The notes under the pieces are model-generated. The model did not search any database and was not told the origin of the DNA. It saw nothing but the letters and a program-made list of their open reading frames with translations. Below are positions 22,886 to 32,700 of a stretch of 64,000 bases of DNA, in pieces (position 1 is the stretch's first letter; each line of letters starts with the position of its first letter). This DNA comes from Bemisia tabaci. Its lineage: Eukaryota; Arthropoda; Insecta; Hemiptera; Aleyrodidae. Position numbers and translations under genes: made by a program. The stretch covers positions 43,268,369-43,332,368 of the forward strand of contig NC_092800.1 of assembly GCF_918797505.1 (NCBI RefSeq), read 5' to 3'.

Positions 22886-23216
22886 TAGTCGCGTTGATTG
22901 CCCTCGCCAGCCGCGGCGCGCCGCGTAAATTTTTCGCATCTTTTTCATTCCTTCAATTTTCTGAATTATGCTGTGCTTGTCACACACTTGCGTTTTAATG
23001 GTATAGTTTTAAGGAATTCTCACAATTTGCGAAGTATAATGAAAATTAAAAAAAGGATAAGAAGAAAGTTAAACATTTGAAACATTTTTTCATTCTAATA
23101 CCGTTACCCCCTGATCGAGGATGAAATTGCAAAATTTAAATGTTTGATTGCTCAACTTTATCAAAAATTGAGTCCTTCAATGGCACAAATACTCACAAAA
23201 GTTATCAGAATCCATG
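22886..23216. other. AT-rich stretch, nothing recognised
   Basis: Short spacer between two repeats; no supported feature. Confidence 0.4.
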
Positions 23217-23555
23217 CACCGAAAAAAAATTCTCGGCGTTTATACCAAGGTCCGTTGGTACCTTTACCATCTCACTTTTTTTACCAGTTATTGATAATTT
23301 TACCAAGATAGACAGGTAAGCTTACTTAAAAACCGGTATTTTTACAGTTTTTTTTCAGGTAAGAATACCACTTTTATTGGTAATCATTTCCGTAACTTCG
23401 CCATTTTATCTCGGTAATTCTACCACAGTCGATGAAAAATATTGGCGTTTTTACCAAGGTCGGGTAAAATTAGCGAGCAAGTGCAATAATTTTACCGAGA
23501 ATTCTTGGTAATTTTACCCTTTTCTTAGTAAATACACCGAGATTTTTTTTCAGTG
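23217..23555. mobile_element. CACCGAAAAAAAATTCTCGG TIR element
   Basis: Ends CACCGAAAAAAAATTCTCGG and complement CCGAGATTTTTTTTCAGTG, with repeated TTTTTACCAAG / GGTAATTTTACC motifs inside. 339 bp, ending 79 bases before the LTR element. Resembles Tc1-type MITEs. Confidence 0.7.
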
Positions 23556-23633
23556 TAAAAATGTTCTTTAGTGCTGATTGATGAATTAAGATTGAAGAGG
23601 TTTGGTTACACCATCTATCGTAATTTATGACGG

Positions 23634-23801
23634 TGTTCATCTGACAACAATGTCAGTGTCAGCTGATAAAATGTATATTTTCTCATAAGAGGTTAATAAA
23701 AGTTTTCAGTCAGTCTTTGACATCTACCGAGAATTGTTTTGGTATTTATTTATAATTACTACGTAATTATATATTTTTCTTATTAAAAACTAAGAAAAAC
23801 A
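23634..23801 (+). repeat. 5' long terminal repeat
   Basis: 168 bp, TG...CA bounded, containing AATAAA at 23695. It is identical to 27143-27310 and immediately precedes the primer-binding site. Confidence 0.88.
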
Positions 23802-23819
23802 TGGTGACCCCGACGTGAT
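23802..23819 (+). promoter_or_regulatory. tRNA primer-binding site of the LTR element
   Basis: TGGTGACCCCGACGTGAT abuts the 5' LTR. The TGG start pairs with a tRNA CCA end, and the rest reads as the complement of a tRNA T-arm and acceptor. I cannot assign the tRNA species. Confidence 0.7.
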
Positions 23820-24174
23820 CTTCATCTGCGCAATTTAGAAGACGTCAACAAACATTAAAAATTTTCATAAAAGTGGAATATACGGCCGAATTGAAAAGAT
23901 AATTATCATCTTTTGGTTGAGACATGCAGTGATCGCTCGATCTCCGTGTCAATACCAAGTATGTGCAGTAATGGATTTGTCTCCACATATCTGAGCTATT
24001 AAAAATCGTGCAGTAATCGACCGATTTCCACGACTCGATTGGGCAATATCAAGCGGTAATTCGGCCTAATAATGCAAAAAGCGAAAAAAGCCAGCCTTTT
24101 GGCAACAAAATTTCATCTTAACTATCAGCTGTCAAGCCTTCAGAACTTCGTAGCACTAGAAAACGTTAAGTAAC

Positions 24175-24570
24175 ATGACGAACTTAAACATTCGTTATGA
24201 GGAAGCCAAGCAGATCTTTACCCAATTTTCCCAAGAAAATTTTGAACTTCAAATGATCGAACCAGATGTAAATTCAAATGAGTTGAGTGAATTTGAAACA
24301 AGATTCTGCGAAACAATGATAAAAATCTAAAGAGACTAATGGAAGAAAAGAGAGAAGAAACTGACAAAAATACAAAAAAATGATGCTTCTAACAACAATA
24401 AAAAAAAAAAAAAATAAACTCTGGGGATATGAAAAGTATGGCAGAACGTCGAGCCATTTTTCATTTTTCAACAATTGCGAAATTCTATCATCTCAAAGGT
24501 GCATTAAGAGGGCAAGCCGGACTTAATCGAACAACTAAAGCCCACCGAAGAGAATTATGACATAGTATGA
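24175..24570 (+). pseudogene. Bel/Pao-type gag remnant, frameshifted
   Basis: ATG at 24175 opens a 51-codon frame (MTNLNIRYEEAKQIF...) ending at TAA 24328-24330. After a low-complexity A run, coding sense resumes near 24466 with AKFYHLKGALRGQAG. One frame over (24522-24560) it continues LIEQLKPTEENYDIV and then a stop. The K-F-x-x-L-K-x-x-L-x-G-x-A and L-x-P-T-x-x-N-Y-x-I-x-W patterns are those of the DUF1759 region of Bel/Pao gag; here the Trp position is TGA. At least two frameshifts make it non-functional. Confidence 0.65.
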
Positions 24571-24599
24571 AACTCCTGAAAATGGATGATATTATAACC

Positions 24600-26416
24600 T
24601 GTTATCCTGTCCACCTTTCCAAAAATGGTATAAAAAACTACTATTAAAATTATTTCAGTTTTATATGTTTTATAGTCAAATCATCGTACGATTTAAGTAT
24701 AGTTGAACTATGTTCAACGATTGTATAACGTTAATTTAGGTTGGCATTGTTGCCAAGTAAGTTGCAACATTTACTACAAAATCAAATCTGAGCCTATCTA
24801 AGCGGAAGTGCATTCAGGCAGCTTGACTCCAATTTACAACCTGAGTGAGAAAAAGAAAAAAGTATAAATTTGAGTAAGAAGAAATAACCTACATGCGAAA
24901 AAAAAAAGAGTGTAAATCTGAATGAGAAGAAAAAGTATGACCTAAGTGAGCAGAAGATGTTAATGAGGTTATGATCAGAGACTGATTGTATGAGTTTTAA
25001 AATCGAGCATAATGAAGAAATGAAGCAAATTTAACATATATGGATTTAAGTAATACTAATTTATCATCGTTGCGGATTAATAATTATTAACTATATTAAC
25101 ATATGGTGAAAATAATGTGAAATTCATACTTCCTCAGTAAATTATTTTGACATACATAAAAATCGATTTAATAGCGCTCTAATTGGAAATCGAATTCCCA
25201 AAAATTTGGGATTCTCTTTTTGGTGCGGAAGGAAATCATCCAAAATGTATGATGTATTTATACTTTCAATAATCCTCTTGAATAGAGATGAAAGACTTGA
25301 GAAATTCATTGTGAGAAAAATTAAAGACATTTAAAGAGGTATTTAAACATTAAATTTAGAGCTGAAAGACTGTGAAAGACTAATAAATACTGCTGGAATA
25401 AGGAAGTAAAAGAAAAGTGTGAAGATCCTTATTGATCGAATGTGCCACAGAGAAAAGTTCAAGAAGCATTAAAATTCTCGTATTGGCGATTAGTAGTATT
25501 AAAAGCTATTCTTATTTCTAGCTGGAGATAAGTGGCATCTCTGGATAAGAAAGAACGTAAATAGGATTTTACACTAGGTGTAGAAGCAAAACGGATTAAA
25601 TTATCTGATATTATCAGACATATCATTATGATCTCAAATTCAGATACCAATGTGCAAAATAGATAGTTCGTTTTTCTGTTTCTGTTGTCATCTTGTTTCA
25701 GGCAACATACTATCAACTAAGAGCAAAAAATACTGCAGGAACTAAATCGAGCCTATCCAAACCCTCTGCTGTCCCGTCCGTCCTATGTTCTCCTGTCCAT
25801 CTTGTGTTGTCCTATGTATATCCTACATCCTATGCATGAAATCTTGTATGAAACCCTGACTGAATGCTCATCGCCTATCGATGATGAAAAGAAACGCAAA
25901 AGGAGAAAATAATGAACAAAAACAGAACTCCTCCTTTAACCTCCTTAATCTCTAGACCGCCTAGAATAACGAGCAGAGCAGAGAGTACTTTAACATTTAC
26001 AATTTTATACAATACTATACATATATTGTACATACTTTAACAATTTTATTTGGCCAGGAATGATTATTCAAGAAGAATAAAAAAAAAAAAATCATCACCT
26101 GTGATCGATTACCCAAATCAAATGTTTGACATTTGAAGTCTAATGTGAAAATCTATCATCAACTTCAAACAATCTCTAGATGAACTTGAGACAAACTGAC
26201 AGAGCTTATCGGAAAAGAATAGATTAACATCGGAAAACTTCGGAGAAGGCGACAACAATCATTCTGTCAATGCTTATTCAAATCAAACAAATCAGAATTC
26301 AATCATACATTGCACTCTTTTTCCCTTGCCTATGTTTTTATCCAATGGTTTTTCATATGGTTAAGGTTTTTAATGAGGCAGTATTTCTTGTGGATAATGA
26401 AGTTCATAAAAATCTG
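24600..26416. other. Interior of LTR element without recognisable pol
   Basis: AT-rich sequence with degenerate GAGTGAGAAAAAGAAAAAAG-type repeats near 24835-24950 and many stops in all frames. I find no protease, reverse transcriptase or integrase motif, so the enzymatic region appears deleted or replaced. Confidence 0.5.
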
Positions 26417-26569
26417 ATTCCATGCAGTGATCTATTTGATCTCCGTGGGATAATAATTCCATGCAGTGATCGATTCGATCTCCGTGGGCTAATGATTCCA
26501 TGCAGTGATCTATTTGATCTCCGTGGGATAATAATTCCATGCAGAGATCGTTTAATCTCTGTGGGAATA
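26417..26569 (+). repeat. 39-bp tandem repeat, four copies, inside LTR element
   Basis: Copies begin at 26417, 26456, 26495 and 26534, each ATTCCATGCAGTGATC followed by TTGATCTCCGTGGG-like sequence; the last is diverged. The core CATGCAGTGATCG...GATCTCCGTG also occurs once in the 5' leader at 23923-23948. Confidence 0.85.
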
Positions 26570-26597
26570 AATCAGTTCTGAAACACTGGACTGTTCG

Positions 26598-26699
26598 ACT
26601 GCAGGGACGCCCGTAAGACAGTCACATTTTAACTGCAGGGGACGCCCGTAAGACAGTGGCATTTCAAATGCAGGGGACGCCCATAAGACAGTGACATTG
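26598..26699 (+). repeat. ~35-bp tandem repeat, three copies, inside LTR element
   Basis: Three units of the form CTGCAGGGGACGCCCGTAAG...ACAGTGACATT start near 26598, 26632 and 26667. They sit between the 39-bp array and the nested hairpin MITE. Confidence 0.8.
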
Positions 26700-26739
26700 T
26701 ATGCATATAGCAGCACAAAAATTGCATAATTAGCATATA

Positions 26740-27106
26740 TGGACGTATTTATGCTAAAAGGAGATATGTGCAAGTGGAAAGATGGGGTGTGCTCGTTAGT
26801 TGGGCCATAAGAAACAATGTAAAAGTGGATATAGCTCCTTTTGAGAAAATTGAAAAGCGGATTTTCTATTAAATCAAAAGGAGCTAAGCGCCAAAATATG
26901 CTTACTCATGAGCCGCGGGCATGGCAAGAGAGCGTTGTGGACAGGGCTCATGAGTTAAAGACACGGATCCGCGGCTCGGAGTCTCCATCGTCGCCGCTGA
27001 CGTCACTGGCGCTTTATATTCCCCATTCATTCTTATGGCCCGACCACTAACGAGCACACCCCATCTTTCCACTTCCACATATCTCCTTTTCGCATAAATA
27101 CGTCCA
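26740..27106. mobile_element. TGGACGTATTT-family hairpin MITE nested in the LTR element
   Basis: Arms of about 75 bp (TGGACGTATTTATGCTAAAA... and its complement) flank a core that itself holds smaller inverted repeats (AGCTCCTTTTGA...TCAAAAGGAGCT; ACTCATGAGCC...GGGCTCATGAGT). TA is on both sides (26738-26739, 27107-27108), compatible with a TA TSD. It inserted after the LTR element. Confidence 0.75.
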
Positions 27107-27142
27107 TATAGAATTGTAATCACTTTCGCTCCCTCGGGAGAA

Positions 27143-27310
27143 TGTTCATCTGACAACAATGTCAGTGTCAGCTGATAAAATGTATATTTTCTCATAAGAG
27201 GTTAATAAAAGTTTTCAGTCAGTCTTTGACATCTACCGAGAATTGTTTTGGTATTTATTTATAATTACTACGTAATTATATATTTTTCTTATTAAAAACT
27301 AAGAAAAACA
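27143..27310 (+). repeat. 3' long terminal repeat
   Basis: Same 168 bp as the 5' LTR, preceded by the purine stretch GGGAGAA and followed by the ACGG TSD. Confidence 0.88.
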
Positions 27311-27314
27311 ACGG

Positions 27315-28144
27315 CATTCAACTTGTATTTAAAGAGTAAAAGTTAGAGTAAAAGTCGAGTTTTCTCCCGAAGATTGATCAATTCGTCGCTTGGCTGACAC
27401 AAGGCGTAACTACAATTTGAGATGAACCCGGGAAAGCATTTAGTTATATCCGACAGGGCTCATCGCAAAGTGTATTTACGCCCTTATGTCATCCAAGTGA
27501 CGAATTATACATTAAACCTTATGGATTAATAAAGCTTCAAATTTTCCAATAACCGCAATTTCAACTTGAAATGGGTCGGTGGCACAAAAAATACCCCATT
27601 AAATAGGATCTGCGGTACTCTCCCCGCTCCACAGGAGCGTTTGGAGATTGCCCTAGCATCAAAGAAGGGCCTCCAGGTGGCCTCTCCCAGAAAGTTTGAA
27701 AAATTGAGTCGTCTCAGGAGCAATATTGAGCTGTTTCCGTCGAAAATTGGTCCAATTAAAATTTCAAATATGAAAGCTATACTGCACACTTACTCTGAAA
27801 AATTCCCAAATTTCTCAGGAGGGGCTGGATAGAATTTTAGGAGGGGACAGGACCTGGCTCCTGGCCTCCCTATTTCGGCCCATGACGGAAAGTTGCGTGT
27901 GGTTTTTTATTCTCTTCGTGCACATAGTATAGATCAATCATTCAACTCGGTCCGATTTCAGTTAATGTTGCCCACGGTTAACGCAATCGAACAAAGCGTT
28001 TGGGTTCCTGATTAAAATCAACCTCAAAAATGTTTCATTCACGGCTGCAAGTTCTCGCGCATATCGAGCGATTAACATCGGCAATGCACCATTTCCGACG
28101 ACGATTATGCTAAACGGACGATACAGAGGGTCAAAATGAAAAAA
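27315..28144. other. Region after the LTR element, no gene recognised
   Basis: An 88-codon frame at 27566-27832 is moderately GC-balanced but I recognise no domain and see no splice context. Uncertain. Confidence 0.35.
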
Positions 28145-28395
28145 AAACCTGGCTTCAGCTCAAGAAATGGTCGACGGTTGGCGTACTTGACTTTGACTCT
28201 AGAGGTTGCGGGTTCGATAACTTGTGAAGCATCTTCTCGAGGCACGAGCCGCTGTCATAGCGCGCGTGCCAGTGACTCCCGCATACCGACCGTCGCTCCC
28301 GACTGCCTAATACCGAAGCGCCGTGGACTCAGGAGCTCGCAGAATACCCAGATATTTATTTTAATCATCCAAATAAAAAAGATAAATCCATCATA
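28145..28395 (+). mobile_element. tRNA-derived SINE (candidate)
   Basis: A tRNA-like head ends in the pol III B-box-like GGTTCGATAAC (28210-28220), with anticodon-arm-like ACTTGACTTTGACTCTAG just upstream and GCTTCAGCTCAAGAAATGG as a weak A-box region. A GC-richer body follows, then an A-rich tail (AAATAAAAAAGATAAA). This is the SINE plan; a tRNA pseudogene is the alternative. No second copy is visible here. Confidence 0.5.
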
Positions 28396-28507
28396 GAATA
28401 AAACCTGGTTCTGATGGAGCCTCCTCATTACGAAAAACTGTTCTGAACGAAAATTTCCTCTTTGGATTTGCCATGATAATGTATGTAAATGGACCTGATA
28501 ACAAAAA

Positions 28508-28790
28508 CTAGAGTCCTTTTATACTGAGAGTAAAGACAATGCGAATCCATCTCTGATTGGTTCCCGTATTTTAGGCCTACACAGTGTCACAAACGTGAAT
28601 AAACATTACATTTTCAACAATTGCAAAGATGATGAACTGGAATGGACCGGGGAATTAGGGGTACGACAAGGAACAAATGGAATGAGAGATGGAACGGAGA
28701 CAGGGATTTGGGAAAGGGTTGATCAAAGATTACAAAAATTGTCCGATCTGTTTAATCTTTATTCCCGTTTGTTACATCCATAAGTCGCAT
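28508..28790. mobile_element. CTAGAGTCCCTTTATACTG element, truncated
   Basis: Left end CTAGAGTCCTTTTATACTGA and interior as in 39328-39652 read in the opposite direction; the right end is missing. Confidence 0.65.
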
Positions 28791-28858
28791 TGTTTCAACC
28801 TGCTGATAAAAACAAAATTCCTTCACCTCATGAGAATTTATTATGGTCAAGTGCCACT

Positions 28859-29447
28859 CTGCCGTGATGACGAAGAGAGCAGTGAGTGTCAAATTTTCGG
28901 AATCGAGTTTCCTTCAAAATTCGTCTAGTCTTTTTCAAATGAAATCGCTGAAATTGGTAAAACACCAAAAATTCATCTTAACTGTATCAAAAGGAGACAT
29001 AATATGAAAAAACATTAAAAGCCCAAAAAATGACGTAGTTTCAGAAAAAACAGAAGTAATAGTGACATTATTCCTCCAAAGAGCCAATGAAAATGGTGTT
29101 CTCAAGTACAATGTCGCCCTCTTCTGCCAATGTCTAACATGAAAATGTGTTTGTTGCGTGCCCAAAACACAAAGATGAAAGTATGTAGAGGATAGCACTT
29201 ATGGCTGTCTTGCCTAACACTAGCCTAACATGAAAATGAACGATGCGATGCCCTTTTTATGTAATTGAAATAAAATCAGTCGATTTGCAATCATCCAAAC
29301 GATTTCTAAGAATCTTTCGGATGGTTAGTAGCAATTTGACAAAGAGCGTAAGATTCTCACGATAAAATTTTCCACTCCGACTCTTCTGAGCCCGTTTTCT
29401 CAAAACTTCATTTTTTGCACTTACTGCTCTCTTCGCGATCACGGCAG
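28859..29447. mobile_element. CTGCCGTGAT TIR element, complete
   Basis: Ends CTGCCGTGATGACGAAGAGA and complement. The interior aligns with 39682-40385 and 47590-48013. Its first eight bases match those of the CTGCCGTGCTAAGG MITEs, suggesting a shared transposase. It ends about 270 bp upstream of the secreted-protein ATG, so it may lie in that gene's 5' region. Confidence 0.72.
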
Positions 29448-29719
29448 TGACGATGACATCAGCCGCAAATCGTACTTTTTCAGCTTACATAGCGAACCCA
29501 CCTGAAAAAACTGGCATTGATCTGTGTGCGCAATATCACTTCACGGAAATGCGCATTAAATTCCATACACTTTCTAAATATGTACTAACATAAGTATACA
29601 TATGTCACAGTACATGTGGGTACATGTGTGAGTGCATGCGCGATCGTCATTCTGATGACCTTTGAAGTTTTAGGTTTGGGAGCTAGTGGTGGCTGACATC
29701 GTTCCACTGGAAAGCCACC

Positions 29720-32700
29720 ATGGCTCTCAGTCATTGTGGTGAAATTTGGTGCCGAAAATTTACCATGTTGTGCGTTTTGAAGGGAGTACTCTCATTTTAT
29801 GCGGTGGCTCTCATATTTACAGCATATTTTGCCGCAGGTATGACTTGCTTTTATATTATATTTCAATGTGATTGTCTTACATGTTGATGGCTGGAGGCGA
29901 TTCAATTTGAATTTACTCTTTAGAGCAGGTCGCACGATTATTGCTTTGAAAGTCATCGAAAGTAAAGCTTTCGAAGAGTTTAAACAGTTTTTTCATCTAC
30001 GGTAAAAGCTCGTTAAGACGAAAAATGAAGGGCGAAAAAAATTTGTCATAAGCGGCTTTTCGTCTTAACCGTTCTCCGCTTAAGACGAAATTTTTCGGCA
30101 TAAGCCAAAATTTGGAAGCAGTTTTAAATTTTTAAATTTTATTCAATACGAAATCCAATTTTGAATTTTTTTAAAATACGCACATCGGTTTATCGTCAAC
30201 TGTCGATTGCATCTCAGTCATCCAGCAAAACAGAGGATACCCACGATCTACTCTCAGCCTACTCTTTTTATGTCAAGGTACGTAAAACTAAGTCTATTTT
30301 TCCTAAGAACTGGCTCTTTTTTGTCGTTTTTACCCAATTTCAGGGGAAAAAATCGGAAATTTTTCTTCGTCTTAACCGGCTTTGGTTACGGGTCAAAATT
30401 TCGAAATTTCGTCCTATCCGTATTTTTTTCACATTGACTCTAATGGAAATGTCAAGGGACCGAAAAAAAATTCGTCTTAAGCGGATTTTCGTCTTAACCG
30501 TATTTCGCCTTAACGAGCTTTTACTGTATCTGTGTACTAGTATTGATAACTTTTTCAATCGACTGCAAATAGATGAGTAGATTGGAAATAATGGATAGGA
30601 GCAGTTACATGAGTTCTGAAAATAATCAAATAATGCGAAATGAAATTCATAATTAATTCACTGTCCCTCGATCGACCAAAATGCGTTTAATTGACTCCAT
30701 CCCATAACAGATTTGTTAAATTTGGTCCTTCATGCTTTGCATCAATATTCACTGGTTTAATACTTACATTGAAGCAGGACGAAACATATCGAGGGCAGTG
30801 GCGTGGCGTGCTTCGCGATATATCGATTGTTATGCCATTTAAAACTTATGGCAAAGGATCGATAAACAGGTGTTCGCAGCGAAGACCTTAATAATCGATT
30901 CTTTACCATAGGTTTAAATGGCATAACAATCGATATATTGCAAAGCACGCCACGCCACTGTGCGAAACCACGTATCTCCGTTTGCGACGGTGCAAACTTC
31001 CAATGATACTTCATTTTTTCTTCGAAAATCTGGCCAATATAATTTTTTGAAAATTTACTCAATTTTTCCTGTCTGCTGGTAGAATATTCTGTGTAAATTT
31101 CAAGCTAGAAAGTTGGCTTGTTTATCTTCGGAAAAATACAATGGGAGTGGAATCTTTCAACACCGCAATACATTATTTTGTAAGTGATAATTAGGTGCAG
31201 CATGCGGCTCAACAACTTTTCAAACATTATTTTACACTTTGCTCATGAATGCTCAATTGAGCAAATTAAGAAAATTCAAACAATTTGTCTTCGAGAAAAT
31301 TTCCGAGGTGACACCACTGAGGTGTTAGGATCAAAGAATGGGATTTGTAATGGTGAAAAAATGGTTAGGAAAAAAAAACATGAATCCATTTTTCTTTTAT
31401 AGGAAACCCGTATCAATATGTTAACTTTGACCTTTCAAATTTCAGGTCTAATTACACTCGTAAAACCGTAATTAAAAATTCAGCTAAAAAAAATCCACTA
31501 TGCCGAAAAAATCAATGTTTTTTGTTCAATGACTTTATGACCTTTTAGTCGCGCGTGTTTTAACTTTAAAATACACAAGATTGCAAGAGAGGCTCAGAAA
31601 ATATAGGGGTTCAAGAGTTTCGAATTCAGTTTTCAGTAATCCATACAACACGTAAGTAAATGAAGAAGACATACTGGTCCTATTAATATTGATAATTCAT
31701 TCGTCACGATAGTTGTAACGTGATTTTGATCTAGTTAAGTGCAGTTCATTAATGTATGAGTTTTACTATTTGTGTGCTAGGAAGTCTCTCATATAGCCTG
31801 TTTAAGACGAAGCTTAAGGGATTTTAACGGTTTAATTGTTCATAAAATTTGTTTAGCTGATGGTGTCATCAGCTATATGTTTTTAAACTTATCTTCTACA
31901 AATTAAGACAGTATTTGAGGAGTACCACGCTATAGCATGAAAGATTTCACCAGTGAATTCTTGCGAAGATATATATATGTTGTATTCAATACAATTCCAG
32001 GGTTGGCATGACCATAGATGACCACGCAGGGCTAAAAATTTTGTTCATCACGCTTGAAAATCCCCACCATTTTTCTATGAGCGGGAAAGTTTGAATTTTC
32101 CTCACCGAATAAGGTTTCAGGACATTTTGTCAACGATTTTTTGTCCGCGCACCTTTTTTGTCCAGTAGTTTAAGCCCACACGTAAAATAAGCAACAGTGA
32201 CTTGGTCCAAGCGTTATATTTTAGTCGGTTTGTAAAATTATACTGACAATATGGAAATGAGAAATTGAGAGAGAAGGAGGTGTTGTTATGGTTGCTCATT
32301 TTCTAAATGAAATGTTTTTACTTTCTCCTTTTGAATCATCTTTTTAAATTGTCAATGGTGAATGTTTCGTTTTATTCCTATCCTTAAAATATTCGATGTA
32401 CAATATACCTTATATATGTATAGGTACTTACTTTCATTTTTTAAATTTTTTCTTTACGAAATTTTTACTTCATTTTGAAAACATTTACATTTTTAAAATG
32501 TGACAAGTATTTGGAAAACCTTTTCCAAGCGACATTAATCTCAATGAGCCGCAGTTGTGCCGACAGAAACTGCAAAAATGAATAAATGAGGGAAAAAAAA
32601 TCAAGAAGCACGCAATCTTTAGTTTTAACCCATTTGTACATCGATCTTTTAGAGTCAAATACGTCAAATTTTAAGCGTTTGGTTGCGCGTACATCTCGCT

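Larger units (their letters stand above)
23634..27310 (+). mobile_element. Bel/Pao-like LTR retrotransposon, internally degenerate, identical LTRs
   Basis: Two 168-bp direct repeats (23634-23801 and 27143-27310), identical at every base I compared, start TGTTC and end AAACA. They are flanked by ACGG at 23630-23633 and 27311-27314, a 4-bp TSD. Directly after the 5' LTR is a tRNA-type primer site TGGTGACCCCGACGTG; GGGAGAA sits just before the 3' LTR as a short polypurine tract. Each LTR holds AATAAA. The interior has a broken gag but no recognisable protease, reverse transcriptase, RNase H or integrase, two short tandem arrays and a nested hairpin MITE (26740-27106). It is probably a non-autonomous derivative mobilised by an intact relative. 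A 4-bp TSD fits Bel/Pao or Gypsy; the gag remnant favours Bel/Pao. Confidence 0.85.

Noticed and set aside
26417..26569. Regular short repeats considered as a CRISPR-like array
   Set aside because: Units are contiguous with no unique spacers, in an animal LTR element.
30161..30580. 139-codon frame
   Set aside because: Mostly the arms of a pogo-like MITE; the reverse strand encodes a similar shadow frame.
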